Assembly (NCBI GenBank): GCA_035610835.1
Contig: CM069452.1
Coordinates: forward strand, 64,690,368-64,754,367
Direction: 5' to 3'
Length of the DNA stretch: 64,000 nucleotides
From: Ophiura sarsii
Taxonomy: Eukaryota; Echinodermata; Ophiuroidea; Amphilepidida; Ophiuridae
Both the position numbers and the translations under genes were made by a program. Below, one piece after another: positions 33,501 through 44,745 of the stretch (positions within the stretch are counted from its first letter, which is position 1; each line of letters starts with the position of its first letter). The notes under the pieces were generated by a model. It saw only the letters and a program-made list of their open reading frames with translations. It searched no databases and was not told the origin of the DNA.

Positions 33501-34375
33501 GAGGGTAGGGTTAAATCCATTGGGTGATTTGACATGGAAAATTACCCTAGTCTGAACCTTATTTTGGTTCTGACTATAGAGGCGTTGGATTATAGAACCG
33601 TCGGACTATCTATATGTCAGCGCAATACTGTGCCTTCATTCCCATTTAAGATATCAACGAAAGTCAACGGTCTTTAAGCATCGGACTGGGCATCGTCTTT
33701 TCAAAGCTTTGGTTGATACATGAAATGGTTACGGACACACGTAATAACATAATGATTGGCTGATCGAGAAGTCAATCACTATGTCAGAGATGGCGTTAAG
33801 GAAAACATACAATTAAATCAAAAGTGAACGACTCCACCTTTTAAAATCCTTTATAAGTTACAACAAAGCTTTACCTGTATTGTATGTACAATATCAAAAC
33901 GTTTACAGTTTTCATACAAGCAATGTTTGAGATATACATGCTATGCTACGCCCAAATATATACACATACATGTAGGTGAACGACTCCACCTTTTCATATT
34001 AGCATTGTTCTATATTACCATCAAAACGTATAGTTTTCACACAAGCAATGTTTGATATATATGTAGTACAACATTTAACACTTTCCCTACAAAGTGACCG
34101 ACTTCATTCCCATTTAAGATATCAACGAAAGTCAACGGTCTGTAAGCATCGTCTTTTCAAAGCTTTGGTTGATACATGAAATGGTTACGGACACACATAA
34201 TAACATATGATTGGCTGATCGAGAAGTCAATCACTATGTCAGAGATGGCGTTAAGGAAAACATACAATTAAATCAAAAGTGAACGACTCTACCTTTTTAT
34301 ATCATTCATAACTTACAGAAATATATAGCCATGCCTGTTCTGTATTGCAGGAAAAATCAAAATTAAAAGGGTATA
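33501..34375 (+). repeat. Direct repeats of about 180 bp (copies 1 and 2)
   Basis: CCTTCATTCCCATTTAAGAT through GGCGTTAAGGAAAACATACA occurs at about 33632-33812, 34105-34267 and 35051-35230 in the same orientation, with near identity. The second copy lacks about 17 bases (CATCGGACTGGG segment). A shorter AGTGAACGACTCCACCTTTT block links the copies. Confidence 0.75.
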
Positions 34376-34964
34376 CGAGGGGTATCAAAAAGTTTTAGAA
34401 ATCACCCAGACGTGAAGGAGCCAGAAACTTAATTTTGTTATGTGATCCTTCAGACATCTTTACTAAGTCCCTGTGCAAAGTTACACATTTCTCCTACTAT
34501 TTATTACCTGTCCACAGACCGCCATTGTAGAGATCCCCAGATTGACCGCCATTGATTGTTTCTCAGATTGCCTCAGATTATGTAATTCTCAAAAACAGCA
34601 ATAAATAGTTTAAAGTATTGACAGAAAGGGTCAAAGGTCATGTAGAGTCATTAGAGGTCAATCTGTGTACACCCCATGTTACCCATAAGTTTATTGTCAC
34701 CAAGCTTATTTGCAATGACCTTTGACCTCTTTCTGTCTAAACTTTAAACTATTTATTGCTGTTTTGGGAATAACACAATCTGAGAATCGATTGGTCAATC
34801 TGAGGATCTCTACAATGGCGGTCTGTGGACAGGTAATAAATAGTAGGAGAAATGTGTAACTTTGCACAGGGACTTAGTAAAGATGTCTGAAAATCACATA
34901 ACAAAATTAAGTTTCTGGCTCCTTCACGTCTGGGTGATTTCTAAAACTTTTTGATACCCCCTCG
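34376..34964 (+). mobile_element. 589-bp near-perfect palindromic MITE, TA target
   Basis: Ends CGAGGGGTATCAAAAAGTTT and CGAGGGGGTATCAAAAAGTT (reverse-complemented right), flanked by TA at 34374-34375 and 34965-34966. Arms are roughly 270 bases with few mismatches and cover almost the whole element, so it can fold into one long hairpin. Tc1/mariner-type ends are likely. Non-coding. Confidence 0.85.
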
Positions 34965-35003
34965 TACAGTTTTTATAGTTATAGCAATGTAGTACACAAA
35001 GGA

Positions 35004-35346
35004 ACACTTTCTCTGACAAAGTGACTGACTTCTTTGATCAATCAATACTGTGCCTTCATTCCCATTTAAGATATCAACCAAAGTCAACGGTCTTTAAGCA
35101 TCGGACTGGGCATCGTCTTTTCAAAGCTTTGGTTGATACCTGAAATGGTTACGGACACACGTAATAACATAATGATTGGCTGATCGAGAAGTCAATCACT
35201 ATGTCAGAGATGGCGTTAAGGAAAACATACAATCTAAATTGAATGACTCGACCTTTTAAATATCATCCATAACTATGTCTGTTCTGTATTTGCATGTACC
35301 ATCAAAAGGTATACAGTTTCATACAAGCAATGTTTGAGATATACAT
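35004..35346 (+). repeat. Third copy of the 180-bp direct repeat
   Basis: See the entry at 33501. It is preceded here by the CACTTTCTCTGACAAAGTGA block also seen at 30335 and 36303. Confidence 0.7.
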
Positions 35347-36278
35347 CTAGCACAAAAAGTCTCTGACCAGGTGCTCTGATGTATGCTAATCCAAAACCAA
35401 TAATCGATACAAAATATCTAAGATATACAATTCATGAGCAAATTTCTTCTTTGCGGTTTGATACCTCATACATTAAAATCGAGTGGATATTATCGATGAT
35501 ATGATTGGTTAATCGACCACAACACCAAAACAATTCTTCGACTAAAATTGGGTTTCAATGGGATATCCTTGCTTAGTGTGCGATTACGGATTGAAAATGT
35601 GTGTGTGACTGACTCCCTGTCGATGCCTGTTACCCATTTATCCCCATACCCGACTGGTTGAGATAGCACACAGTGGACAATACAAATCAATGATATCCCA
35701 TATGAAACCAATTCCAGTTCAACTTTGTTGTCGTTACTTGTGGCTATTAAAATCATCATAACTTTAAAAGTATCCATTCGATCTTTATTATGAATGAGGA
35801 ATCAAACTATGGAGAAGAAATTTGCTCATTTAAAGGTAGATGACCCGATCACATTTCGATTTTCAACTTGAAGTTTTCTATTCTACATGAAAGGTCATCC
35901 TTAAAAAAGTCGTGTTCCAAAGTTTGAGTTGCATAGCTCTAATGGTTCTTATTTTACACGCACAAGATGCTGTGAACTGTACCCATTGAGTAGTACACAA
36001 ACTATATCGGTGGTATACCACCATTCGCGGTAATTCGACGTTATTTCATCGATTTCTCTGTAATTATACCGATTTAGGCCGTCAAATTTCAGTTTGATGA
36101 TGAGAAAAATACGAGCTTTCATATGATATGAAAATCTCCGTATGTTTGAAATAATTCTGTGTTACGAAAATGTGATCGGGTCATCTACCTTTAATGTGTA
36201 TCTCAGATTATTGGCATCGGTTATTGATTTTGGAATTAGCCAACGTCAAAGCGCCTGATCATGGACTTTTTGTGCTAG
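35347..36278 (+). mobile_element. MITE with CTAGCACAAAAAGTC ends
   Basis: The left end CTAGCACAAAAAGTCTCTGA and the right-end reverse complement CTAGCACAAAAAGTCCATGA extend as imperfect inverted repeats for about 80 bases. They include ATGCTAATCCAAAACCAATA and its diverged partner. A second element is nested at 35830-36194. Confidence 0.8.
35830..36194 (+). mobile_element. Nested TTAA-flanked MITE (AGGTAGATGACCCGATCACA ends)
   Basis: TTAA at 35830-35833 and 36191-36194. The ends AGGTAGATGACCCGATCACA and its reverse complement match for about 25 bases. The interior (about 35858-35975) is homologous in inverted orientation to 57850-58010. Confidence 0.8.
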
Positions 36279-36394
36279 GTGTACATGTAGTACACAGATG
36301 AACACTTTCACTGACAAAGTGACTGACTTTTTTGATCATGCAATACTGTAACTATAAAGGCGTCGGATTCAAGAACCGTCGGACGATCGATATG

Positions 36395-37364
36395 TAAAAC
36401 CAAAACAAAATCTGTTTCCTCATTTTAAAATTTTGTTCATCTACACGCAGCCTCGCACTAGCAACAGGCAGATTATTGTTTAACTGATAGCGACAACTCA
36501 CGGATCAATCGTACGACACGGATAAGGGATGCTTCAATTGATCAATGCAGCCCATACACATACCTGCCACACATGTTCAAAACCCAAGTGTGAAAATGTA
36601 AACTGCACTTTGTTCTATCCTTTTCTATGTATCATTCTTAATTATTAACTGATCTTCATGAACAAGGTAGCAAAAAAAGAGAAGAAATTTCTTTTCAACT
36701 TTAAAATTTAATATTTGTACGTTGGAGCTAGTTTTTGGAGTTAAAAGTATATTTATTACATGGACAGTTACTTATATATGAGGACTGTATACATTGGCTG
36801 ATCGAGAAGTCAATCAATTTGTCAAGACCACTTCCATTCCAAGTATATTTCATGAAAAATAATCATCCTGTCAAAACCAATATTGCAGTTTAATGCATTT
36901 GGGTCATCGCCACATGGATTGTAACTTTCATGTATATCTGGACACACAAGCATGGAGTACCATAGCAGATGTGCCCTTAATTAGAATGCTTCCTCAGGAA
37001 GGTTGGACAAAACCTATTTTTAAGTAAACAAGCAATCCCCATAGCATGTGGCACCTTTGAAGGTCACAGGAGTTGTGTGTGTGCATGGAGAGGAAGACGG
37101 ATTCTTTCTGCCATGAGAAAAATAGTGGTACGTGACATTTGACCTTATTAGCATACACAGATTCCCACTCTTTCACCCATGTTTGGTTCAACTTCAACTT
37201 AACAAAAATTTAACCAAACAGCCTATTTTACACTGACCTGATATGACCATTGTTGATCTTAGCATTGTGACTTTTTACTTTATTCAAATATGAAGGCTTC
37301 CATGTAATTCATTATAACCCAAGTATGGTTAGACTTCAACTTTTAAAATGAGTGTTAACAAATG
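36395..37364. other. No gene recognised
   Basis: Unique AT-rich sequence. ATTGGCTGATCGAGAAGTCA at about 36793 is a fragment of the 180-bp repeat. Confidence 0.35.
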
Positions 37365-37499
37365 GACCAGTGAATTGACTTTTGATGTTACAGAAGGACC
37401 AGGGAATTATCTTCCACTTGCTGTTACGTCCAGATTGAATTGACTTGAACTTGCTGGCTGCTTCAGATGGACCATTGGCAGTTCAATAGTAGTGTCAAT
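37365..37499 (-). pseudogene. Degenerate repeat-region copy downstream of the MULE stop codon
   Basis: Immediately after the stop codon the minus strand reads PASSSQFNLDVTASGR, a stop, then FPGPSVTSKVNSLVH. This resembles the decayed repeat units between the array and the protease domain (for example CQDFPGPSVTAASQ). It suggests the gene's repeat region was partly duplicated beyond the 3' end, or that a second decayed copy lies downstream. Confidence 0.5.
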
Positions 37500-40400
37500 T
37501 TAGCATCTACAATTTTCACATTTGTTATGAATCCCCAGTGCATGGAGCTTTTCAATATGTCCCTTTGTTATGAGGAAATCGTCATGAACCACTATATCAG
37601 AGATGCTTGCTCTAGGATACTTTTTCCTCATGCATTCCAATTTTAAGTCATAATATGTGTTGGTAGCGTATAATTGCCTGTGCCACATATTATCACGTTT
37701 GTACTCACGGAAGTCACATTTCTGCAAAATCAAGTCATTCGGAGCTTCCTTTTCAGCCTCCATCTGTTCTTCACAACCACTACATATCTTGATTTGTCCA
37801 TGGCGACGGGCTAAAATGAATGGGTTTACCCTCTGCTCCTGCATTTGTTTTTGAGTGAGTGGCGGTAGATCATGTCTGTACCTGGCATTCTGAACAGCAG
37901 CTGACTTCCTTGGCTTTTGCTTGCTTTTCTTAGCTTTGTCTTTCTTACCCTTGCTTTTCTTTTGCTTATGTTTGTCGTCTCTGGTTTTCTTTGGAGGGGG
38001 CTCCTGAGGATCGTCTGAATCTGAGACGGAAATCAAATCTTTTCCATATGCTTTTGCAGCTTTTAATTCCCTTTTTCTCGCACGGTGCTCTATTTTTTTC
38101 TGCGATGGTCCTCGACCTAACGGCACTTGCCCATTTGCCAATGCTTCAAGTTGCTTTTCCTGTCGGATGGCATTTACAACATCTAATCTGCACGCTTCAA
38201 GTAGAGACTGTTTGGATGATGTACCCATCATTTTGGTCATTTTGGCATGACCCACCTCTGCTAGGTTCATGTTGGGAGTATCATAAGGTTTGTACGCTCT
38301 GAATATGTGCGTTCTGCGCTCATCCCACCAATTCAACCATGGTGCTTGGGTGCTTTCTTCACATTTCTGTCTCAATTTCTCCAACACCTTCATGTAGTTT
38401 GCTTTTGTAACAGCGTTCAGCAACTTGTTGCACAACTCCTTGAATTCATCTCCATCTTTCATCTTGCGTGCCTGTCTGTTTACACTCTCTTTGAAATGAA
38501 ATTCGCATGAAAAGGTTCTTTCGATGGCTTCCTCGCCAAATACGTTCTCAATGCTAATCCAATTAGCCGGGTTCTCATCAACTATGAAGCCAGTGGGGTT
38601 GAATTTATAGTCAGCTTGGCCCAACTCCTCCTGTAAGACTTCGTTCCAAAATTTCCAAAATAAGGTGAGACCTTGGGTGTTTTCTTCCACTACCTCCATT
38701 GTTGCCAGCGAAAGTAGCATCTGTATTATTGGATCGTACATCCATAAGGTAAGGGTTTTGTATCCCTGGGTCCTACCATGCTTGCCATCAGCAAATGCGT
38801 ATGTTTGATTTCTTGAGGATGATCCCGCTTGGTCCATTTGCAATCCAATATTGGCCATCGCCTTACTAGATTTGAACACATAGCCTGGCATCCCATTGTT
38901 CATGTCTCCATTATTGATCTTGTATATGAGATACCGGTCCTTCTTATCTGTTTGTTTTTTAAATTCACAAACAGCATCAAATCTGCTTCCACATGATTCC
39001 GCAGAAACAGCAGATTTTGCGTTATTGATCTTTTTTATATCAACAAACTCCTTTGCCACAGATTCAACATTTTCCCAATTAATTTCTTGAGACGCCATAA
39101 TCCTCTTCATTTTGTGAACAACAAAATTGCTTGCAGATGTGTAGGGGCTTTGTATCATTTCTTTCTGAAGTTGTTTGGATGAGCGTTGGTTATATTTGGC
39201 AATACAGGTATGTGTGCCTGTGTACATTACTATAACTTTTCCACTGTAATACTCCCATACCTTCCGTGCTGGACAAGGTGGAGAAAGACCTTCCTGATCA
39301 CACAATTGGCAATAAAACGTATTTCCTCTCTTCACAAATTGCCCTCTGTTGGGTTTTCCTTCAATCATGCATTCCGCACATAAAGGTGAGCCTTTACAAC
39401 TTGATGTTCTTCTGAATCCTGGGAATCCTTTTCTTGAACTGGAAACCCAGGTATTCCAAGGTCTACCATCCTCACTGACTTTCATGACATTTTCTTCTGT
39501 GCAGGTAATTCTAAATTTGTGCAATCCATCTACATCATACGGTATTTCTGATCCTTCTATGCAGACATCCCAATTTGAAATATCAAGCTTTTCTCTCAGC
39601 AATGTTAAGGGTTTCTTGATGTGATCGAGTTCTGAATCTGATGATGTATCGCAATCAGGCATGTCAATTTTCAGCACCTCTATATTAGTATCTACGCCAC
39701 ATCCAAATCTTCTTCGCATCCACTTTGTTAGCCCTTCCCATCCATTTTGACCATTTGGAGCACACAGTATTAGGCCTGTGCCTTGCCCTCCTTGACTTTC
39801 TGGTACTGGGTGTGTATCTAAAAACACTATTTCTGTATTATCACACAACATGAGGATTGTATAAGGTGGACATACAATTAAGTATACTCTGAAACTATCA
39901 GTTGTTGTACACTTCCATATATTGTGAATCAACTGTTCACTTTCCTTGTTAAATATGCATGGTTCTATGTTGAATGATAATGATACTTCATGCTTGACTA
40001 AATCTATATATTGTAGTAATGACAAAGCCTCAGGAGCATCATACCCTCTGTTTTTGTCTCGCACAATGTTTAGTTCGACTGGCAAGTCATTTATGGTGTT
40101 TTCAGCTATTTCTGTTAGTTGTTGCTTGGACGTTGACAAAGACATCGACTTTGACATAAATTCAACAGCAACCATAATGCAAAGAAAAGCACAACTATTT
40201 GTCCCATCATTGTCTGGCAACTTGGCATCTATACTAGTGTCAAGCTGATCCATATTAGCAATAAATCTGTCATGCTGTTCAATAGCACTACTTTGACTGC
40301 ATGTCAGCGGTATTCGGACTACAGGAGGACCAGGGAAGTCTCGACTTTCACTAGCTGTTTTTAGAGATGGAGCAGAGAGGTATTGACTTTCAATTACTGC

Positions 40401-43400
40401 ACATGGACCAGGGAATTCTGGTCTTACTCTTGCTGATGTTACAGATGGATTGTGGCAGTCTCGTCCTACAGTTGCTGATGTCACTGATATAATAGAGACA
40501 TCTGGGCTTGCACTTGATGATGTTGAAGATAGACTATGGAAATCTTGACTTGCTGCTGTTACAGACGGTCCTGGGAAGTCTTGACATACAACTGGACCAG
40601 TGAATTGGCTCGCTGCAACTGATGGACCAGTGAATTGACTCGCTGCTACTGATGATGGACCAGTGAATTGACTCGCTGCTACTGATGATGGACCAGTGAC
40701 TTGACTCGCTGCTACTGATGATGGACCAGTGAATTGACTCGCTGCTACTGATGATGGACCAGTGAATTGACTCGCTGCTACTGATGATGGACCAGTGGAT
40801 GGACCAGTGAATTGACTCGCTGCTACTGATGATGGACCAGTGGATGGACCAGTGAATTGACTCGCTGCTACTGATGATGGACCAGTGACTTGACTCGCTG
40901 CTACTGATGATGGACCAGTGAATTGACTCGCTGCTACTGATGATGGACCAGTGAATTGACTCGCTGCTACTGATGATGGACCAGTGAATTGACTCGCTGC
41001 TACTGATGATGGACCAGTGAATTGACTCGCTGCTACTGATGATGGACCAGTGAATTGACTCGCTGCTACTGATGATGGACCAGTGAATTGACTCGCTGCT
41101 ACTGATGATGGACCAGTGAATTGACTCGCTGCTACTGATGATGGACCAGTGAATTGACTCGCTGCTACTGATGATGGACCAGTGAATTGACTCGCTGCTA
41201 CTGATGATGGACCAGTGAATTGACTCGCTGCTACTGATGATGGACCAGTGAATTGACTCGCTGCTACTGATGATGGACCAGTGAATTGACTCGCTGCTAC
41301 TGATGATGGACCAGTGAATTGACTCGCTGCTACTGATGATGGACCAGTGAATTGACTCGCTGCTACTGATGATGGACCAGTGAATTGACTCGCTGCTACT
41401 GATGATGGACCAGTGAATTGACTCGCTGCTACTGATGATGGACCAGTGAATTGACTCGCTGCTACTGATGATGGACCAGTGAATTGACTCGCTGCTACTG
41501 ATGATGGACCAGTGAATTGACCCACTGCTACTGATGATGGACCAGTGAATTGACCCGCTGCTACTGATGATGGACCAGTGAATTGACTCGCTGCTACTGA
41601 TGATGGACCAGTGAATTGACTCGCTGCTACTGATGATGGACCAGTGAATTGACTCGCTGCTACTGATGATGGACCAGTGAATTGACTCACTGCTACTGAT
41701 GATGGACCAGTGAATTGACTCGCTGCTACTGATGATGGACCAGTGAATTGACTCGCTGCTACTGATGATGGACCAGTGACTTGACTCGCTGCTACTGATG
41801 ATGGACCAGTGACTTGACTCGCTGCTACTGATGATGGACCAGTGAATTGACTCGCTGCTTCTGATGATGGACCAGTGACTTGACTCGCTGCTACTGATGA
41901 TGGACCAGTGACTTGACTCGCTGCTACAGATGATGGACCAGTGAATTGACTCGCTGCTACTGATGATGGACCAGTGAATTGACTCGCTGCTACTGATGAT
42001 GGACCAGTGAATTGACTCGCTGCTACTGATGATGGACCAGTGAATTGACTCGCTGCTACTGATGATGGACCAGTGAATTGACTCACTGCTACTGATGATG
42101 GACCAGTGAATTGACTCGCTGCTACTGATGATGGACCAGTGAATTGACTCGCTGCTACTGATGATGGACCAGTGAAATGACTCGCTGCTACTGATGATGG
42201 ACCAGTGAATTGACTCGCTGCTACTGATGATGGACCAGTGAATTGACTCGCTGCTACTGATGATGGACCAGTGAATTGACTCGCTGCTACTGATGATGGA
42301 CCAGTGAATTGACTCGCTGCTACTGATGATGGACCAGTGAATTGACTCGCTGCTACTGATGATGGACCAGTGAATTGACTCGCTGCTACTGATGATGGAC
42401 CAGTGAATTGACCCGCTGCTACTGATGATGGACCGGTGAATTGACTCGCTGCTACTGATGATGGACCAGTGACTTGACACGCTGCTACTGATGATGGACC
42501 AGTGAATTGACTCGCTGCTACTGATGATGGACCAGTGAATTGACTCGCTGCTACTGATGATGGACCAGTGAATTGACTCGCTGCTACTGATGATGGACCA
42601 GTGAATTGACTCGCTGCTACTGATGATGGACCAGTGAATTGACTCGCTGCTACTGATGATGGACCAGTGAATTGACTCGCTGCTACTGATGATGGACCAG
42701 TGAATTGACTCGCTGCTACTGATGATGGACCAGTGAATTGACTCGCTGCTACTGATGATGGACCAGTGAATTGACTCGCTGCTACTGATGATGGACCAGT
42801 GAATTGACTCGCTGCTACTGATGATGGACCAGTGAATTGACTCGCTGCTACTGATGATGGACCAGTGAATTGACCCGCTGCTACTGATGATGGACCAGTG
42901 AATTGACTCGCTGCTACTGATGATGGACCAGTGACTTGACACGCTGCTACTGATGATGGACCAGTGAATTGACTCGCTGCTACTGATGGACCAGTGAATT
43001 GACTCACTGCTACTGATGATGGACCAGTGAATTGACTCGCTGCTACTGATGATGGACCAGTGAATTGACTCGCTGCTACTGATGATGGACCAGTGAATTG
43101 ACTCGCTGCTACTGATGATGGACCAGTGAATTGACTCGCTGCTACTGATGATGGACCAGTGAATTGACTCGCTGCTACTGATGATGGACCAGTGAATTGA
43201 CTCGCTGCTACTGATGATGGACCAGTGAATTGACCCGCTGCTACTGATGATGGACCAGTGAATTGACTCGCTGCTACTGATGATGGACCAGTGACTTGAC
43301 ACGCTGCTACTGATGATGGACCAGTGAATTGACTCGCTGCTACTGATGGACCAGTGAATTGACTCACTGCTACTGATGATGGACCAGTGAATTGACTCGC

Positions 43401-43961
43401 TGCTACTGATGATGGACCAGTGAATTGACCCGCTGCTACTGATGATGGACCAGTGAATTGACTCGCTGCTACTGATGATGGACCAGTGACTTGACACGCT
43501 GCTACTGATGATGGACCAGTGAATTGACTCGCTGCTACTGATGATGGACCAGTGAATTGACTCGCTGCTACTGATGATGGACCAGTGAATTGACTCGCTG
43601 CTACTGATGATGGACCAGTGAATTGACCCGCTGCTACTGATGATGGACCAGTGAATTGACTCGCTGCTACTGATGATGGACCAGTGAATTGACTCGCTGC
43701 TACTGATGATGGACCAGTGAATTGACTCGCTGCTACTGATGATGGACCAGTGAATTGACTCGCTGCTACTGATGATGGACCAGTGAATTGACTCGCTGCT
43801 ACTGATGATGGACCAGTGACACTCTCTGTTACAGGTGGACCAGTCAATTTATTTGCACTTGGTGTTACAGATGTACCATAGACTTGACTTACACTTGCTG
43901 GTACATGGAATTGACTCGCATGTGCTGTACTCAATGCTTCTTCATCGCCACTGCAGACTCT
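37500..43961 (-). CDS. Mutator-like transposase with protease-like domain and giant repeat region, main exon
   Basis: Numbering starts at the codon at 43932-43934 (a TTG, not a true start). The frame is open up to a splice acceptor at 43962-43964 (TATATTAACAG), so translation begins in an upstream exon. About residues 38-1115 are roughly 98 copies of SSVAASQFTGP. A cysteine-protease-like domain follows, with Cys1248 in DGTNSCAFLC and Asp1373/His1375 in FLDTHPVP. This layout resembles OTU or herpes-tegument-type deubiquitinases; the exact family is inference. Residues 1505-1575 hold Cys pairs ending THTC, like WRKY/GCM1 fingers of MULE transposases. The DDE core shows Asp1716 (ADGKH), Asp1786 (VDEN) and Glu1893 (NLAEVGH), with a CEFHF motif between the last two. 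A Lys-rich stretch (about 1960-2010) looks like a nuclear signal. The Cys-rich C-terminus has CSGC and CENCRC. No internal stop. I found no flanking inverted repeats, so active element and domesticated gene are both possible. Confidence 0.85.
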   Translation of the reverse strand, partial: RVCSGDEEALSTAHASQFHVPASVSQVYGTSVTPSANKLTGPPVTESVTGPSSVAASQFTGPSSVAASQFTGPSSVAASQFTGPSSVAASQFTGPSSVAASQFTGPSSVAAGQFTGPSSVAASQFTGPSSVAASQFTGPSSVAASQFTGPSSVAACQVTGPSSVAASQFTGPSSVAAGQFTGPSSVAASQFTGPSSVAVSQFTGPSVAASQFTGPSSVAACQVTGPSSVAASQFTGPSSVAAGQFTGPSSVAASQFTGPSSVAASQFTGPSSVAASQFTGPSSVAASQFTGPSSVAASQFTGPSSVAASQFTGPSSVAVSQFTGPSVAASQFTGPSSVAACQVTGPSSVAASQFTGPSSVAAGQFTGPSSVAASQFTGPSSVAASQFTGPSSVAASQFTGPSSVAASQFTGPSSVAASQFTGPSSVAASQFTGPSSVAASQFTGPSSVAASQFTGPSSVAASQFTGPSSVAASQFTGPSSVAASQFTGPSSVAACQVTGPSSVAASQFTGPSSVAAGQFTGPSSVAASQFTGPSSVAASQFTGPSSVAASQFTGPSSVAASQFTGPSSVAASQFTGPSSVAASQFTGPSSVAASHFTGPSSVAASQFTGPSSVAASQFTGPSSVAVSQFTGPSSVAASQFTGPSSVAASQFTGPSSVAASQFTGPSSVAASQFTGPSSVAASQVTGPSSVAASQVTGPSSEAASQFTGPSSVAASQVTGPSSVAASQVTGPSSVAASQFTGPSSVAASQFTGPSSVAVSQFTGPSSVAASQFTGPSSVAASQFTGPSSVAASQFTGPSSVAAGQFTGPSSVAVGQFTGPSSVAASQFTGPSSVAASQFTGPSSVAASQFTGPSSVAASQFTGPSSVAASQFTGPSSVAASQFTGPSSVAASQFTGPSSVAASQFTGPSSVAASQFTGPSSVAASQFTGPSSVAASQFTGPSSVAASQFTGPSSVAASQFTGPSSVAASQFTGPSSVAASQFTGPSSVAASQFTGPSSVAASQFTGPSSVAASQFTGPSSVAASQVTGPSSVAASQFTGPSTGPSSVAASQFTGPSTGPSSVAASQFTGPSSVAASQFTGPSSVAASQVTGPSSVAASQFTGPSSVAASQFTGPSVAASQFTGPVVCQDFPGPSVTAASQDFHSLSSTSSSASPDVSIISVTSATVGRDCHNPSVTSARVRPEFPGPCAVIESQYLSAPSLKTASESRDFPGPPVVRIPLTCSQSSAIEQHDRFIANMDQLDTSIDAKLPDNDGTNSCAFLCIMVAVEFMSKSMSLSTSKQQLTEIAENTINDLPVELNIVRDKNRGYDAPEALSLLQYIDLVKHEVSLSFNIEPCIFNKESEQLIHNIWKCTTTDSFRVYLIVCPPYTILMLCDNTEIVFLDTHPVPESQGGQGTGLILCAPNGQNGWEGLTKWMRRRFGCGVDTNIEVLKIDMPDCDTSSDSELDHIKKPLTLLREKLDISNWDVCIEGSEIPYDVDGLHKFRITCTEENVMKVSEDGRPWNTWVSSSRKGFPGFRRTSSCKGSPLCAECMIEGKPNRGQFVKRGNTFYCQLCDQEGLSPPCPARKVWEYYSGKVIVMYTGTHTCIAKYNQRSSKQLQKEMIQSPYTSASNFVVHKMKRIMASQEINWENVESVAKEFVDIKKINNAKSAVSAESCGSRFDAVCEFKKQTDKKDRYLIYKINNGDMNNGMPGYVFKSSKAMANIGLQMDQAGSSSRNQTYAFADGKHGRTQGYKTLTLWMYDPIIQMLLSLATMEVVEENTQGLTLFWKFWNEVLQEELGQADYKFNPTGFIVDENPANWISIENVFGEEAIERTFSCEFHFKESVNRQARKMKDGDEFKELCNKLLNAVTKANYMKVLEKLRQKCEESTQAPWLNWWDERRTHIFRAYKPYDTPNMNLAEVGHAKMTKMMGTSSKQSLLEACRLDVVNAIRQEKQLEALANGQVPLGRGPSQKKIEHRARKRELKAAKAYGKDLISVSDSDDPQEPPPKKTRDDKHKQKKSKGKKDKAKKSKQKPRKSAAVQNARYRHDLPPLTQKQMQEQRVNPFILARRHGQIKICSGCEEQMEAEKEAPNDLILQKCDFREYKRDNMWHRQLYATNTYYDLKLECMRKKYPRASISDIVVHDDFLITKGHIEKLHALGIHNKCENCRC
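40592..43820 (-). repeat. 33-bp coding minisatellite, about 98 units
   Basis: The unit encodes SSVAASQFTGP. Variant units (ACQVTGP, AAGQ, VSQF, and 30-base units lacking one Ser) cluster and recur. The same variant block appears at about 42932-43020 and 43292-43380, exactly 360 bases apart, which shows block-wise expansion. Two units near 40795 and 40850 have an extra TGPS. Because 33 is divisible by 3, another minus-strand frame (40534-43497) also stays open and is a shadow. Confidence 0.95.
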
Positions 43962-44504
43962 CTGTTAATATAATAAAAAGAAACAAACAATAACTTAATA
44001 ATTTAAAAATACAATAAATAAGAATAAATGCAAGGCGAGTTGGTCTCATAATGTATAGGCTGTACCATATTGTGTCGTCATGTATGGTCGCCGGCCATGT
44101 ACATCATTCGGGAACTTTAACTTTGCTATGATCATATTTTGGTAGCCCGTGACCAAAACCAGAACCATGAGTCACAGTATGAGCATGTGTCAGTAGTGTG
44201 AAATGTTATGGCTTATGATATTATTGTCTTTATATTTAACTATTTCGCCTCTTAACCAATTTTGCATTGGTTATGGTCTAGGCGTATTAGTGTTTCACTG
44301 ATACAAGCTATATAGTTATTTATGTTCAAAACCTCAAAAAAATCTCATATTGTTTGTATGATCACAAGGATTCCAGACACGTTTTTTTTACCACCTGGAA
44401 TATTTTGTGTGGGTCAAAATGTCAAGGTATAGGCCTATGGACCTATATGGTACCTGACCTTTTGACCCCTATAAGGTACCACAGACACTCTAGGTAAAAA
44501 CTAT

Positions 44505-44745
44505 CATTTCTGGAATCCTTGCAATCAAATAAACAATTTGAGATATCATTTTTCAAAATGAAAGCAAGTTTAAATTTGGACCCCATATGCAAAGGTCAAC
44601 AACCTTTTTATGTTTAACCCGATAACTCGTTAACCAAACATTGGAAGTTGGGCAAATACGTATACATTTTCAGAACCCTTGTACTCAGCTAAACAATTTG
44701 GTATGCGTTTTAGCTTAATTGAAGCCATTTGAATTGTGGGACCCC
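44505..44745 (+). repeat. Dispersed repeat, members 2 and 3 (member 1 at 14550)
   Basis: TTCTGGAATCCTTGCAATCA, then ACAATTTGAGATATCATTTT, then TTTGGACCCCATATG. A third diverged version follows at 44665-44745 (TTTTCAGAACCCTTGTACTC, ACAATTTGG, GGGACCCC). Confidence 0.6.
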
